A stretch of 64,000 nucleotides of DNA from Tamarix chinensis. Taxonomy: Eukaryota > Streptophyta > Magnoliopsida > Caryophyllales > Tamaricaceae. Location of the stretch: NCBI GenBank assembly GCA_030549775.1, contig CM060175.1, positions 106,137,422-106,201,421 on the forward strand, written 5' to 3'. A program made the position numbers and the translations under genes. The notes below the pieces were generated by a model, which was given only the letters and a program-made list of their open reading frames with translations, was not told where the DNA came from and did not search any database. Below, piece by piece: positions 11,200 through 24,969 of this stretch (its first letter is position 1; each line of letters opens with the position of its first letter).

Positions 11200-13650
11200 T
11201 TTTTTAATTGATTGATAGCATGCCAAGTAAGCTGGCGTACTTCTATATAACATATAAAAAATTACCCCTTTCATATCGACAACCTTATTTTTTATTGATA
11301 ACTTTTTCTATTATTAGCCCCATCTGCTACAATATCATCTTCATTCTCTTTTCTTCTCATCTCCTCTTCAATTCTCTTCAATTAAATCTCCTCTCATCTC
11401 AACTACACTTTATTCTCACTGCAAACCCTTTCTATTTTCTTCGTCATTCTAACTAAAATCTCACTAAATTTTTTATTTTCCTTAGTCTTTTCTTAGATTT
11501 GAGATTTATCTTTACTAATTCTACTTTCAACCTCTCAAATTTTAAATCTTACTTTGGAAAAGGTTAAAAATTATCATAATGTATATATAATAGCATTAAT
11601 GCATAATGCAAGTATTTGTATTATGAAAGTACTCTCCATTATACTGCTATAAGTAGGTTTTAATGTTGTAAACTTTTTAATATGACCCATTTAGAATCAA
11701 TTTTGTTCATGTTAATTTGTTTATCTTATTTGATTTTACTAAATATGAAGCTATTCAGTTACATTAAGCTAATCATAATTTAATAATATTATTTAATTAA
11801 TATATCTGCTATAATTAGGACTAGTATACAATGTGTTTGATTCACTTACATATTTATGGATGAATTAAATCAAAGAAGAATTAGAAGTGCATGTAGACTA
11901 ATAGATATGGAAATTGTTTACAATTAGTTATCTCATCAACAAAAGGTAATTTTCTCTAAGACTCATTTCATTATAATGATGCTAGTGCCACATATAAGCA
12001 TAAACAACACTCTATTGAGTAAGTTACTACAAGCACATGATGGTGAGTAAAAAGGATTTGTAATATGAAACAAATGTATTCCTTTTGAAATATTTGATAC
12101 AAGTTTAATATTGGGACTTAGAGTATATGGTATAGTTATATGATTAGGCATTGATTATGGGATTGACGAGTTTTGGAAATTGTTTCACAGAAACACGATG
12201 AAATGTTCGTGACTTATGACTAAATGAAAGATATTATTGAAGAACATATGGATTTTAAATTGGGTCACACTAATAAGGATATTTTAATTATATGCATAGT
12301 GCACATTTTTATAACATATTTACTCTGCACACCGAGTGAAACATTATAATGCAATTGCCAGTTTACTCGGCTTCTAGATGATATTGAACTTAGTGAAACA
12401 ATGCATGGGATTTATTGGTGTGTAATTTTCTAATTGAAGAAGGTTTGAATGGCTTTATGATAATCAAATCAATTTCTTAATTTTTTTTGAGTGGATGTGC
12501 TCAATTATTTTAGGTAATAAATTATTTATTGCAATACTATAACCCTAGTTATTTTGTTTCATACAACTAATATTTTTTAATTAAATGGGTACAAGCTATT
12601 GAACATTTACAATCATATGATCCTTCATGTGATTTTAAGGTGTGGTCTCAATGTAATAACTATGAAAGGCAAGATGGGTAAGACAACTATTGTGGCATTA
12701 GAACTAAAATACAACTTTCTAGATAAAAGATAAAGTGCATTTAAATATAAAGTTTCTATATTATTTCAAATATTTATACTTTAGAGATAATTCATTGTCA
12801 CAATATGTGTGAAGGTTATTATTAATTTAGTCCTGATGGAATAAAAAATGAAGAAATTGGTTATTGATGAAGTATATGGTGGCAATCATTCATCATCTTT
12901 GTAATCAACACATGTATATCAAAATTATTTTGATATTGATATTATATATATTTGAGTAATAGTAATATAGTTTGCATAATTTTTTATTTAAATTTATAAT
13001 ATTAATAAATTTATATATAGAGAGAGAGAGAGCGAGAGAGCGATATAGATATAGATATACATTTGATTGCAATCAGTATCTAGCACTTCCAAACTAGAAA
13101 TTGAAATGCAATGAATTATCCATTGGTTATAGTTTGTTACAACAAAAATATAGGTTGTTGCAACAAGATCACAACTAATTATTATGGAAAAAAGATGTTA
13201 TGGCAAATGTTGGTGATGAAATGAACTATAAAATGAATGAAGATCATGTTAACTATGAGGGTTTCGCTGATAACAATGAAGATGATCAATAATATGAAGA
13301 CTTTGTTCATTATAAATAGAAACAAAAATATCATTCAAATATTTTTAAATAAATTAATGTGATTTTTCTTTGAAACTCAGTCCCACTCTTCATATCCCAT
13401 ATCAAGCATTTACAAAAATGAGGGTTACGATGAAAATATCAAGCAAGAACTTTGTATGCAAACTAATAAGGTGTAGGAAAATTTTATTTGTTTGGTAGTT
13501 AACATGTATGTTGTTATCATCACTATCATCATAAATAATATTGTCATTATATGTAGCATGATTGGCTAATGAAACATATTTTTTATATTGTCAATAAGAA
13601 CGATATGAAGTATACCATCAATTGGTTACAGTCTACAAATACTAAGTAAT
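11200..13650. pseudogene. Decayed interior of MULE, no readable domain
   Basis: Many short open stretches broken by stops. A few phrases look coding-like on the plus strand, but no domain can be named. A GA-rich microsatellite (AGAGAG..) followed by GATATA repeats is at about 13018-13062. Confidence 0.4.
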
Positions 13651-13659
13651 ATAATGTTG

Positions 13660-14500
13660 TTATTATGAGTGACATCCTATAAATATGTTATTAAATTCAT
13701 AAGATATATTATGTTTATTAGGTTTTTCGAAATATCTAGAATTGAAATGTTGCTACTTGAAGACGTGTTATCAATACTTAAGAAGACAGATAATTGGGTG
13801 ACTACCCCCATTGTTGAGGCTTACACATACATATTGAAAATGAATATGGTTATACTTGGGTATACTAGTACTTGCATTGTTGATCATATGTTTGGGATAA
13901 TTTTTGTTTACTAGATATCACCATCATATAATAATCAACTAACATGCTTGACAACTGCATAGTTTGTTATGATGTAGCGAAAAGTTTCATATAACATCAA
14001 AAATATGGAAGGAGAAAAAGGCAACCTCCTATGTATTATTCTAGCCAAGTTTATACCTTCTAATTCAAAGGTAATAACTTTATTTTTGTTATTAATGAGT
14101 TATGATAATTACCACTCAAAATTACAATCTTTCCATTTTTTTATCAGTCTTTTATAAAATTATGTTATGGTAAACAATGGATGATGCTTGTAGTTAACCA
14201 TGTCGATAAGTGTTTTTTATTGTTTTGATTCCATGAATATAAAAAAGTTACATAACATTGCAAGGACATTAGTAAGTAACACTTGATTTTGTGGTAAAAC
14301 TTGTATCAAATATAGTTAAATCATGTAACATATCATTTATCAAGTTGTAGGTATATTGATGATATGCAAAGATTGTGCAACATATATTCCAAATCAATGG
14401 AGATGCATGGACAATCATTATTGACCCTAGTTTGCCTCAACAATCAATCATGCCACATTGTTGCAACATATGATCGGGATAATACAACTCCACAATAGAA
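13660..14500 (+). pseudogene. ULP1-like (C48) cysteine protease remnant
   Basis: Fragments appear in the right order for a plant ULP1-type SUMO protease. At about 13740-13850 there is LEDVLSILKKTDNW and PIVEAYTYILK, the helix ahead of the catalytic core. At 14166 there is GKQWMMLVVNHVDKC, where the family has HW-hydrophobic-VV and the catalytic His position is now Gln. At about 14432 there is LPQQS, where the family has PQQ-x-N/D-x-DCG with the catalytic Cys; the following residues are scrambled. Many stops and shifts make it non-functional. Such genes travel inside some MULEs and are thought to be captured host SUMO proteases. Confidence 0.55.
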
Positions 14501-15560
14501 TTACAAATTATTTCACTACACATAGACAATAAAGAACTTTGTGCTAAAATATTTGGTGGAATACTATAATACACACCAAGGTAAGTCATCCATATTACCT
14601 ATGCAATATCAATAAGTTAAAATATCTATATCTGAATAAATTACCTACATAAAATAATTAATATAATATGAGAACTGACTTTGATTAAAGAAGCTAGTTA
14701 ATCTCTAAATTAGCCCAATAAATTTTGAGGATTATACACCTAACGTTTTGGTCTAGTTCAACTATAAATCTCAATCACACACACATCTCAATCAATAAAT
14801 TTTTATACCACATCAAGAATTATCAACAAATAACTATTTATCTCAAATTTTTATCTATATATATAAGCATGTGTGCTTCCAAACAATCTCTAATGTCCTC
14901 ACTAATTGGCATTCTACCGGGGGTAAAATATATGGGAAATTGAATACTTATTCTTTCCCAATACCAAAACTACAGGGAAGTAACTGCAAGTTAAACTACG
15001 AAGTTACAATAATTAAAAGTCATGTCAAATTTAAAGGATTTATGCATATAAGAGAATCAAACAACCATTGGTACTTCAATCCCTCAGTGTGAGGCACTAA
15101 AACCCTATACAAGCATTCCAATACCACTGAACTCTACGAGTATTGATTAATCATTTAGTCATTATCAATATATTGCAAAAATAGGCATGATAAAAAATGA
15201 CCTTGTTTGGTTGGAAATAAGATATTTCCCTATGACAAAAAACCATCATGCCTTAGCATGGTGTATTACATATTCAATGGTACGATTATTCAACAATACT
15301 TTAAAAGAATTACCTAATCATGTAAGATGTAATAATATTCCTTTTAGCTTATCATTAGGTGGAACCTAACCCAACATTCTTGCGAGATTGTCATGATGAA
15401 TTATCCCCTCAGGTGGAATCTTGTATAATTACCACTTCTAGCAAAGAAAAACTATTCTCATGCATATTGACAACTTATTTGTGACCTTCTTTGCTAAAAC
15501 CCACCCCTACTGCATGGTGCATAGTTTCCATATCAAAGTACTATAGTTTGAGATGATATG
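14500..15560. other. Decayed region between the ULP1 and transposase remnants
   Basis: The SWIM finger and transposase tail would be expected here on the minus strand. I could not recognise a CxC...CxH pattern with confidence. No other gene is visible. Confidence 0.4.
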
Positions 15561-16625
15561 TCACTACCTAATCGTAATAAGCTTTCTTTCGAGTCTTAAC
15601 AAACACTCTTTCAATTGTAGGGGTAAAAGCTTTATTTCACTCATGTATTGATCCACTTGATCCTTTCTACCGCCAAACCATTTGTTTAGTTGATAAAAGA
15701 TCATTTGTGTAAGGGCGGTGATAGGTAAATACCTTACATCTTTCAAGAAACTATTTAATAAATCCAAAAAAAATTGTCATCATCGCTCCAAAAATGCTTA
15801 TACTCATTATACACCAATTAACACTTTGTTAGTCATAAAAAAAAATAGATTTCAAATGATGTAAACAATATCGATGTGTGTCATTTGGCTCAAACCAACC
15901 TTTGTTTTGCACCACTTGGATTATACCCTTAAGTCGATCAAAGATGGCACACAAGTATCTGTTGTATACAACATGATATCGAATTATGTATATGAAACAC
16001 CACCACATTAGGATCATTGATTTCCATAATTTAAAATACAACCATGGAATTAGGATTTGCTAAATTAATTTTTTTTTAAAAACATTTTAAAAGTCAAGAA
16101 AAGACATCTTAAACTCTCCAATTACTTTATTTATGGTCTTTTCCCTTGTTCACGTTTTCCTATAGGTAACCTTAAATCTTCACTTCAATTTATTATGTTT
16201 AACTAAATATTTCATACTAATAGATAATTGAGCTCTTACTAATCCTTCAATTTCTGTAGTGATAAAAAAATATGTAAAATTGAGATCATCAAGATTATGT
16301 TACTAATGTCACCCATTTTATGCCATGCTCTTCATCCTTCTGAAGCATCCATTTATCACGTGTGCTCATTTCTTCCAAATACATCTCTCACAAGATGCTT
16401 TGAATCTTTTCTTTGATGATTGATCGCTCTTGTGTGGCAATTTCACCAAAAGTGAGTAGCACTGAAGATTATGTACTAACTCATATTTCATTGGTAATAT
16501 TTGGTCAACTTTAAAACATTCTCCGAACGTTGAAGTTAACACTATCCATTGGGAGTTTATGCCAATAGTATCTTGTTCAATTTGTTTGGGGTCAATAAAA
16601 TTTAGATATGAACAATTCGACACTT
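15560..16625 (-). pseudogene. MudrA-like MULE transposase remnant
   Basis: In the minus direction three blocks occur in family order. 16366-16620 holds FKVDQILPMKYELVHNLQCYSL followed by FKASCERCIWKK, the N-terminal MuDR DNA-binding segment with its C..C-W pattern. 15829-16041 holds LCAIFDRLKGIIQVVQNKGW then THRYCLHHLKSIFF, the second catalytic Asp region (normally SDRH-GI) and the CLRH motif. 15564-15767 holds RYLPITALTQMIFYQLNKWF, the LPIT tail motif. Stops and frame shifts separate them. It is the partner of the ULP1-like remnant on the opposite strand. Confidence 0.72.
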
Positions 16626-17212
16626 CTTGCTCAACCTTTGTATTTTATTCAAATAACTCATTATCTAACATGAATAAACACATGCATAGTCGGAGACATT
16701 AAATTTAGAATGAATTAAAGCTTAGAAGAAGTTTTGGTACTTTATTTATATAAAAAAAGGACTCAATTAAATTTAGAATGCATTAGACGTCCCTGGTTGT
16801 AGAGCAAAGTTGTAGATTTGCAATTTACGAACAAAAAGAACGAAATTGAAGAGAAGACTAGAAAATGAAAAAAGACGGAGATTGAAGGGAAGAGCAAAAG
16901 AATAGAGGGAGATTGAAGTGTAGCGGAGACAAAAGGAGAATGAAGTGAAGAGATTAGAAGGGGAGAGGAGAACGAATACGATGTCATAAGAGAGGAGGAG
17001 AAGAATGAAAAAACAAAAAAAACAAAAAAATTGTCGGCCGAAAAATAAGATTGCCAATATGAAGGAAATAGTATTTAAGTTTATATACAAACAAGTTAGC
17101 TCATTTGATATATTATCCCTCTTATTTTTTAAATTAAAAAAGAAGAAGAAGGACATTTGAAAGTGTACGTATATTCCGGCTGACACAAAATAATAATAAT
17201 AATGAAAAATAC

Positions 17213-17306
17213 TATTTGGTCCGTCTAACGAAAATGATCATTTTGGTTATTAGTTTTGTAAAGGGGCCTAATTTGGCATTCGCTAATTTAGACTATTTTG
17301 GTCATT
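17213..17306 (-). repeat. Right terminal inverted repeat of decayed MULE
   Basis: Reverse complement of 11048-11145. The match may continue outward into GAGGGACTAAAATAGGATCC, but the left end is less clear there. Confidence 0.7.
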
Positions 17307-17379
17307 GGATCCTATTTTAGTCCCTCTCGTTGGATTTCTATTCCAGAGAATATAGTGTGAACCGACTACACCTAAAATT

Positions 17380-17815
17380 ATAAGCACCACACACACACAC
17401 ACATATATACATAGTATAATTACAATGTATTTTTAGTATATTTTGATATGTATTCATAAAAACATATTATAAGTAAATTATAATTATACTAAATATTCAG
17501 GTGAAATATCAAAAATTGAGTGCAATACCACCGGTATATTTAGTGTATATATATATATATATATTGATGTATATTTATAAAAATGCGCTATATATACACT
17601 ACAAGATAGTAAAAATATAACATAATTATCACCCAACTGATTCACGGAATAATACCTCTTACGATTCTCCTTATTTGACTCAAAAAGGGCCGGGGGGGAG
17701 GTTAATCCCGTGAAACAATCGATAGAAGAACTAGCAATATTAGAGATAGTTTGATGAGAGATTTTTGTACTCATTAAGATCACCACCAAATCACACACAC
17801 ACACACACACAAAAA
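17380..17815. repeat. Microsatellite-rich spacer 3' of THI1
   Basis: Short (AC)n runs at about 17388-17403 and 17792-17810 and a (TA)n run at about 17543-17564. No gene is visible. This lies downstream of the thiazole synthase gene, whose 3' UTR probably ends around 17820-17950. Confidence 0.7.
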
Positions 17816-17952
17816 ATGTCGACGCTTAAGAAACTCCGCAAACCTCTGGCGACCCTAACACGAAGAGGGCGAAACTAAAACCACCAATATATCCCCGTAC
17901 GTAAACCACATCAAACAACAACAGATTTTACATTGAAAATAAACACAAAAGA

Positions 17953-19256
<1,304 letters not shown>

Positions 19257-19259
19257 TTA

Positions 19260-20150
19260 AAAATAGGAGAAACATTTAATGAGGTCGCTGAGGTGCCGTG
19301 TCATTAGGAGAGAAAATATCTCAGAAAATAAAAACGGCAAAACACGTATCGGACGTTTGGTACAGCCAGGTAAAGATGATAGAAAATGAAGGGTCTGGAA
19401 CAGTTTGTGGTAGCTCCTTCGGCCTTTTTCATTTTTTTTATTTGTTCACCCTTTTTTGTGCAACCTGCGTTCAATTACAACTTGTCAGAACATAAATGTT
19501 TTGTTTTGTTATGCTGCAAGTGCACGAGCCTGTCATCGATTGAGCTTTTGCTTTTGATCCCCATCGCATTTTTACCTCAAGATATGCGATGGTTACGGTT
19601 CGGTATTATTTATTTTTAATAATTATTTTTAGATAAAAATTATTTTTATAAATTTATTTTTTTAAAAATATTTTTATAAGTAAAATGTATGTTTATTTTA
19701 TTTTTATTATATAAGTGATTAATGTCAAAAAATTACTTATTATACATTATTAGTGTTTGATTTTCATTTTTCTACAAAACTACTTTTTTTTCCATCTTTA
19801 ATTTTTATCTTCCTATATATATCTTTTAGTAATAATTACTAGATAAATTATGTAATATTATATATTAAAAAGCATATAAAACATTAACAAGTTTAAAAAT
19901 ATATATATAAAGATATTACAAAGTACGAAAAATTATAAACTTATTAAAAAAAATTATGAACAACCACTAAACAAACTTTATAAAATTCACAAACATCTAA
20001 AACTCAAATAGTGACAATGATCCATCTATTCAAAATCAAAGCATCACTTGTATTATATGTATATCCAATATATGTGCATAAAATTAAATACAACAAACAG
20101 TATTTATGTTTTCCGTCAAAAAACATGAATACTTCAAAGCTAATTCAAGA
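19260..20150. other. No gene; THI1 upstream region and AT-rich DNA
   Basis: The first 350 bp are moderately GC-rich and probably include THI1 promoter elements. From 19615 the sequence becomes extremely AT-rich with ATTATTTTTA repeats and no coding. Confidence 0.5.
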
Positions 20151-20159
20151 AAATATCAT

Positions 20160-20590
20160 ATGCATATGATTGATTGGCATGTCCCACTATCTGAATCACT
20201 ATAATCACAACTCTCGATCTCTATGCCTTTTTGAAATTTAGAAGGACCTGCATTACTTGTTCTTAGCTCTTCATCATCCTTATCAAAACTTGGATGAGTC
20301 CCTTGAGATAGAGCACATGCATGTTCTCCGGTTGCATGAGTACCACCAAAGATTAACCGAAGCTCATCTAAATGGACAATTGGCTTGTTGCGAAAGTGCT
20401 TACAACTTGGGTTTTGCTAGAAAAAAAGAATTAAAATTATTACACTATATATCATAATTAAAAATATATATGAAAATAAATAATAGCTATAATTTACCTG
20501 AATAAATGTCTTCTATCTATCCTTCCCACAAGTGATTGCACCTGTTATTGGGTCTCTCCCAAATCCGGACTCACTTTCAAGTTTCACACT
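20160..20590 (-). pseudogene. Myb/SANT-like (Myb_DNA-bind_3) protein fragment
   Basis: Two exons are readable. The upstream part (about 20590-20498) gives SGFGRDPITGAITCGKDR, a stop, then KTFIQ and a GTAAAT donor at 20497. The downstream part starts after a TTTCTAG acceptor at 20416 and reads NPSCKHFRNKPIVHLDELRL then IFGGTHATGEHA. That matches the SGFGW...P-x-x-K-x-FRNK...DEL...IFG...ATG pattern of plant L10-interacting-MYB / Myb-SANT-like proteins, a family derived from Harbinger ORF1 and common both as host genes and transposon debris. The in-frame TAG and the missing N-terminal half make it a pseudogene or fragment. The remainder of the gene upstream was not found. Confidence 0.6.
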
Positions 20591-20599
20591 ATACATTCA

Positions 20600-23100
20600 T
20601 AATTTATCACCATAGAAATTAAGCAACTCTTCTCCGTAGATTCAGCAGCCCAATACGAGCTGAATGAGTACCGAATGAAGAGACAAACTACAAAAGTTGA
20701 TGAAGATATCATATTAGCCAAGCTACTAGATTTGTAGTTTTTCTTTTCTTTTGGAAGAGGTAAGAAACTTTTATTAACAATAAAAGACTAGCACTCTTTA
20801 GCATTATGGTGGTCAACTTCCCCACCTTCCATGAAAGGTTTGAAGTAATGACTACTCAAAGAAGCAACAAACACCAAACAAGACCAATTATGCACAGAGC
20901 ATCACAGCTTCCTTATGCTTAGCTCTACCCCTCCCAAAAGTACAGCAAATGTTGCTCCTAATAGAACAGCATTCCAATACCCTTACTCTACGGTAACCAT
21001 GCACAGAAAAACAACAGCAGTACACAAAAGAGAAAATCCCATATTAGAATGAAAACTAGGATGCAAATAGACTTCATAAAAGCCAACCAAAACTGCCAGT
21101 AGGAGCCCAACAATGCATCACAGGCTCTATAGATACAGCTTGACAATGCCCAGGGAGGTCATTTTGGAATTGATACAGCTTAAATCTTATACATTTCTCC
21201 ATAGATCATGAATTTGACCACATATCGATGCACTTCACACACTTTCGTATTACTTTTTCTCCTATTGGGAATGAATCTAACCACATATCTATGCATTTCT
21301 TAAAGTCCGTCTGACATGGGACTACTGATACGACAGTTGTTTCTTTCCTGGTATTTCTCCTAAGACACAGACAATGCTCACAAAGTATTAAATGCTTGAC
21401 GGAATGCAACATCCAGAAAAATGATTAGTTCAAGCCATCGTTGTAACTCAAAAAATACACTAACCAAGGACTCGTAACCCAAGAGTAACGATGTCTGGAG
21501 AGGACTTAAAAGTGGCCAGGATACAGCCTTATAGGACAAACTATAGAGAACATGACAGAAAATGGTCCATAGGAAGAGCATAAAAGAGAACTGAAATTAC
21601 AAGCCTTGTCTATGCAATTGTATAATTTCACCAACCACAAATTAAAAACCAAAATTAAATTTTAAGGGCATAAAAGAGAATTGAAACTTAAAATTTTACT
21701 AAATAAAAGATCAAACAAATCCAAAGCATCAAGCATCATACAATCATCTTACCTTTTTAGATAAATTACAAGCCTTCAATCTCAGAACCCTGAAGAAGTC
21801 ATAATGCTTCACACCACCACTGCATGCAGAAAGAAAAATTAGTATGCCCGTAGGAAGAGAGTCTAACACCTCATTCAACAAGAAAAATCACAAATCATTC
21901 ACCGATTACAGGAAATATATATTAGGTAGCTATGTATGTATGTATTTCTGTCTATCTTTTATGTATGTGTGTAGAGCAGGTGTATCAGAAAGGCCCACTT
22001 GCTGCAATACATATGTGTGGAACAGAAACATCTACAAGTGTAGCAACAATAGTCATGGGAATGGGTCATCACAACTACTATGCTAAGATTACTTCAAAGA
22101 ATAACTTTAGTATTAGGACTGACCTAAAATATAAATCTCTTCCAAGTTGTTAAATACTAGAACTTGTTGAATATGAATAATATAAACCCTCTCTTCTCTA
22201 GTTTGCACTAACTTGGGCTCTTAGTGGCCTAAGTTAACTGTGTCCATACTACATTTTGGCAATAGACAATGCAGAATTAATACACAGGAAAAAGGAAGAT
22301 GTTCTGAGCTACAAGTCTGTAGAGACAGAGAGGGTAGCTCCACCTAAGATAACAGTCTGAACCAAAAGAAGGATTCGACTGAAAGAAGACTTAAAAGGAA
22401 ACCAAAATGTAACAAAATCTAAAACCAATTACCCTAATTCACACTCAAACAACATTAAACCTGGTTTTATGTATGCTAATCTAGCTTTCTTAATAAGAGA
22501 ATTGTCATGCTCTAACCTAAACGCCAGCAACCCTCACATCCAGGATTAGACATCACCATATAATACCCTAATACAATAATGCAGAGATCATCCCTCTAAA
22601 CACTGGAAATGGACTTCTAATTAGGTGAGAATCCCGTAGTATTTTCCTTACTCAGTACAATACTCAAAAGTAAAATTCCAGCTTCACAACAAATGATCTG
22701 GAAGAATTCAAGCCTTCAAACATATATGAAAAACCTTCCCGACCTTTTCCTAACCCCAAACTCCTCCTCAACTAAGAAAACAAAAGGAAAAAAAAACAGA
22801 ACCAACAAAATCGAAGACAATAAGCAGGAGATGGAGAAGACAAGAATAACAAACCTGAAATTTGAAGAAGACGGGAAATTGAAGCTCAAAAATAATAGAT
22901 ATGTATCTTGAGAAGATCGATCGAGGAGCGGCGTCAAATGGAAGCAGCAAAAATGGTGATGTTGAATGCGAGCAGCAAAATAGAGAAGGTGAGCCGGCTG
23001 TAGAGCATAGAAGCACAAATAGAGAGAAAACATGGAGGAGAACGAGCCAAACAAGTGAACAACTACTAGACAATTAGCACGCACATAAGCAGGGGTAGGG
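20600..23100. other. No coding region found; possible 5' leader on minus strand near 22850-23080
   Basis: Moderate-GC sequence, unlike the AT-rich flanks. On the minus strand, the pyrimidine-rich stretch ending TCTTCAAATTTCAG at about 22855 followed by GTTTGTTATT could be the end of a leader exon and an intron donor. It could be the lost 5' part of the Myb/SANT-like gene, but no protein supports this. Open frames here (for example 22716-23084) are Ser/Phe/Leu-rich low-complexity translations of CT-rich DNA. Confidence 0.35.
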
Positions 23101-24785
23101 AGTTAGGGACGGGTTCCGACATAAACGAAAATTATTATTTTTTTCAAGTATCGTGCCGCATTTATGTAAAAGTAATTTTAAAAGTAGGTAGGATTTACTT
23201 CTGAATAACTACTTATAAAAAGTTATTTTTATTAATTACTTTTTTATAATAATTTTTTATAAGTAAAACCAAACACCTATTTTAATCTAAAATTACTTTT
23301 TATAACTACTTTTATAAAAAGAAACTACTTATCATAAGTTAAAACAAACAGGCTCAATGAGATTTATTCTATTTACAAACTAGATTGATTAAAAATATTA
23401 TAATTTGAAAAATAAATAGCCGTCAAAAAATACATATCCGAGTCCAAAATATCCATTCAAATGTATACTCCTTCGTAATTCTACGGACCAAATAATCTAT
23501 TGTGTGACTAATATGATTGTTTATGTAATCCAATTAATGTTTGAATAATCAATCTAATAATAGAAATATTAAATAAATTATTCGATATTTTTAAAAATTA
23601 AATAATCAATTCGGTCAACAAATAATCAGAATAATTAAATATCCGATCTAACAAATATGAATAATATCTTATTCAATAAACTATATACATATATATTCTT
23701 AAAATTAGTTATTGTTATTAAATTTTATACATTCAAACAAATTTTTTTACTAAATATTTAGATATTATCACAAACAAAAAATTACTAATTGAAGATAATA
23801 TAATTTGAAATTTAAATTGAACTATTATATCATATTGGCTCAAATTGGATAGATTTATTATATTTCGATAGGACAATTTTTTTAATCTAATACTTATTAT
23901 TTTTGATACGTTCGGAAGTTTTAAATATCTGACAGATTATTTATAATCCAAATCAAAGTTTTAGATATTCAAAGTGTTGGATAGTTGAAGCTCAGTTATC
24001 GAATATCTAATCATCGGACATTTGAAATGTCAATTTTTTTAAGCATGTCCCTAATGACTAATATTATAGTTACAATCAAATCATTTACAATATTTGAAAA
24101 AAGAAGAAGAAGAAGGTTAGTTCCTAGAGTATAGCTGTAATATTCCCAAATTGATAGGAGTATTATAAGAATTGATATGGATACTTATATTAACATAATA
24201 TATCATTACTTTTATTGATTATATCCTAAGAAATCTGCAGTTAAGCGTACTGACAGTGGAGAATTTTTTTAAAAAAGATGACCCTTTTAGAAAATTTCAA
24301 AAATTTTATAAGATTTTTCTAGAAAGCGCGTGAATAGGAAAAAAATATACAGAAAAGACTTGTGTTGATATTTGATATCATTCCTGTGTGGTCGTATATA
24401 ATCAGAATGTTACAATAGCTTTTCAACCTTGTCTTGTTAAGAATATATATAATAAATGTATTAATTTTAATAAAGTTATATTTTAAATATAATAAAATAA
24501 AAAGCACAACAGCCAACAATTATAGTTTTCTCAACCAAATGACAACAATGTATTGCCCTGTATACTCGTAGACTCATATTCTTAGAAATAAGCGTACAAA
24601 AGTCGTGAATGTTTCGGATACAAAGTTAGTTTTTATCTTCTTGTGTGACTTGTGTCAGCACCATATATAAGGGGGATTAATCACAAAATTATTAATTATG
24701 ACTAATTTATACTGACATTATTTTACAAAACTAGAAAAAGATTTATAATAATACCCTCTCCTCCCCTGTCAATTCTTATATTCTG
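23100..24785. other. AT-rich, no gene; palindromic MITE-like debris at 23150-23355
   Basis: 23150-23355 is made of TTATAAAAAGT/ACTTTTTATAA alternations ending AAACAAACAGGCTC, the look of a degraded Tourist/hAT-like MITE end. No matching left end could be placed. Confidence 0.4.
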
Positions 24786-24790
24786 GACAT

Positions 24791-24812
24791 CGAGCACCTC
24801 ATGAGGTGCTCG
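24791..24812. repeat. Perfect 22-bp palindrome
   Basis: Arms CGAGCACCTCA and TGAGGTGCTCG meet with no spacer. It stands out as GC-rich in very AT-rich surroundings. No gene is adjacent and its function is unknown. Confidence 0.9.
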
Positions 24813-24944
24813 TTATCTGATGTGTCAGCCAAAACGACACCTCACACCAGCGTGGTACGTAGAATCACAAAGTATAAATCAGACTTTATATTAAATCTCT
24901 AAAATAAATTATCTTTGATTTAGACTATTATAAAAAGAATATAC

Positions 24945-24968
24945 ATATATATATATATATATATATAA
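24945..24968. repeat. (AT)n microsatellite
   Basis: About 12 AT units in an AT-rich region without genes. Confidence 0.85.
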
Positions 24969-24969
24969 T

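Larger units (their letters stand above)
11045..17310. mobile_element. Decayed Mutator-like element with ULP1 protease (Kaonashi-like)
   Basis: About 95 bp at 11048-11145 reappear in inverted form at 17213-17306. Shared landmarks are ACCAAAAT, AAATTAG, CCAAATTAG, TTACAAAACTAA, CATTTT and TTAGA, in the same order and at similar spacing. Between them, the minus strand holds mudrA-like transposase remnants (15560-16625) and the plus strand holds ULP1-protease remnants (about 13660-14500), converging on each other. Long inverted ends, a mudrA gene and a ULP1 gene together match the MULEs known to carry ULP1-like genes (Kaonashi/KI-MULE type). Exact outer boundaries and the expected 9-bp duplication were not resolved. 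Confidence 0.65.

Noticed and set aside
17820..17952. Possible TPP riboswitch in the THI1 3' region
   Set aside because: In flowering plants the TPP riboswitch is known from THIC; I see no convincing conserved aptamer core here.
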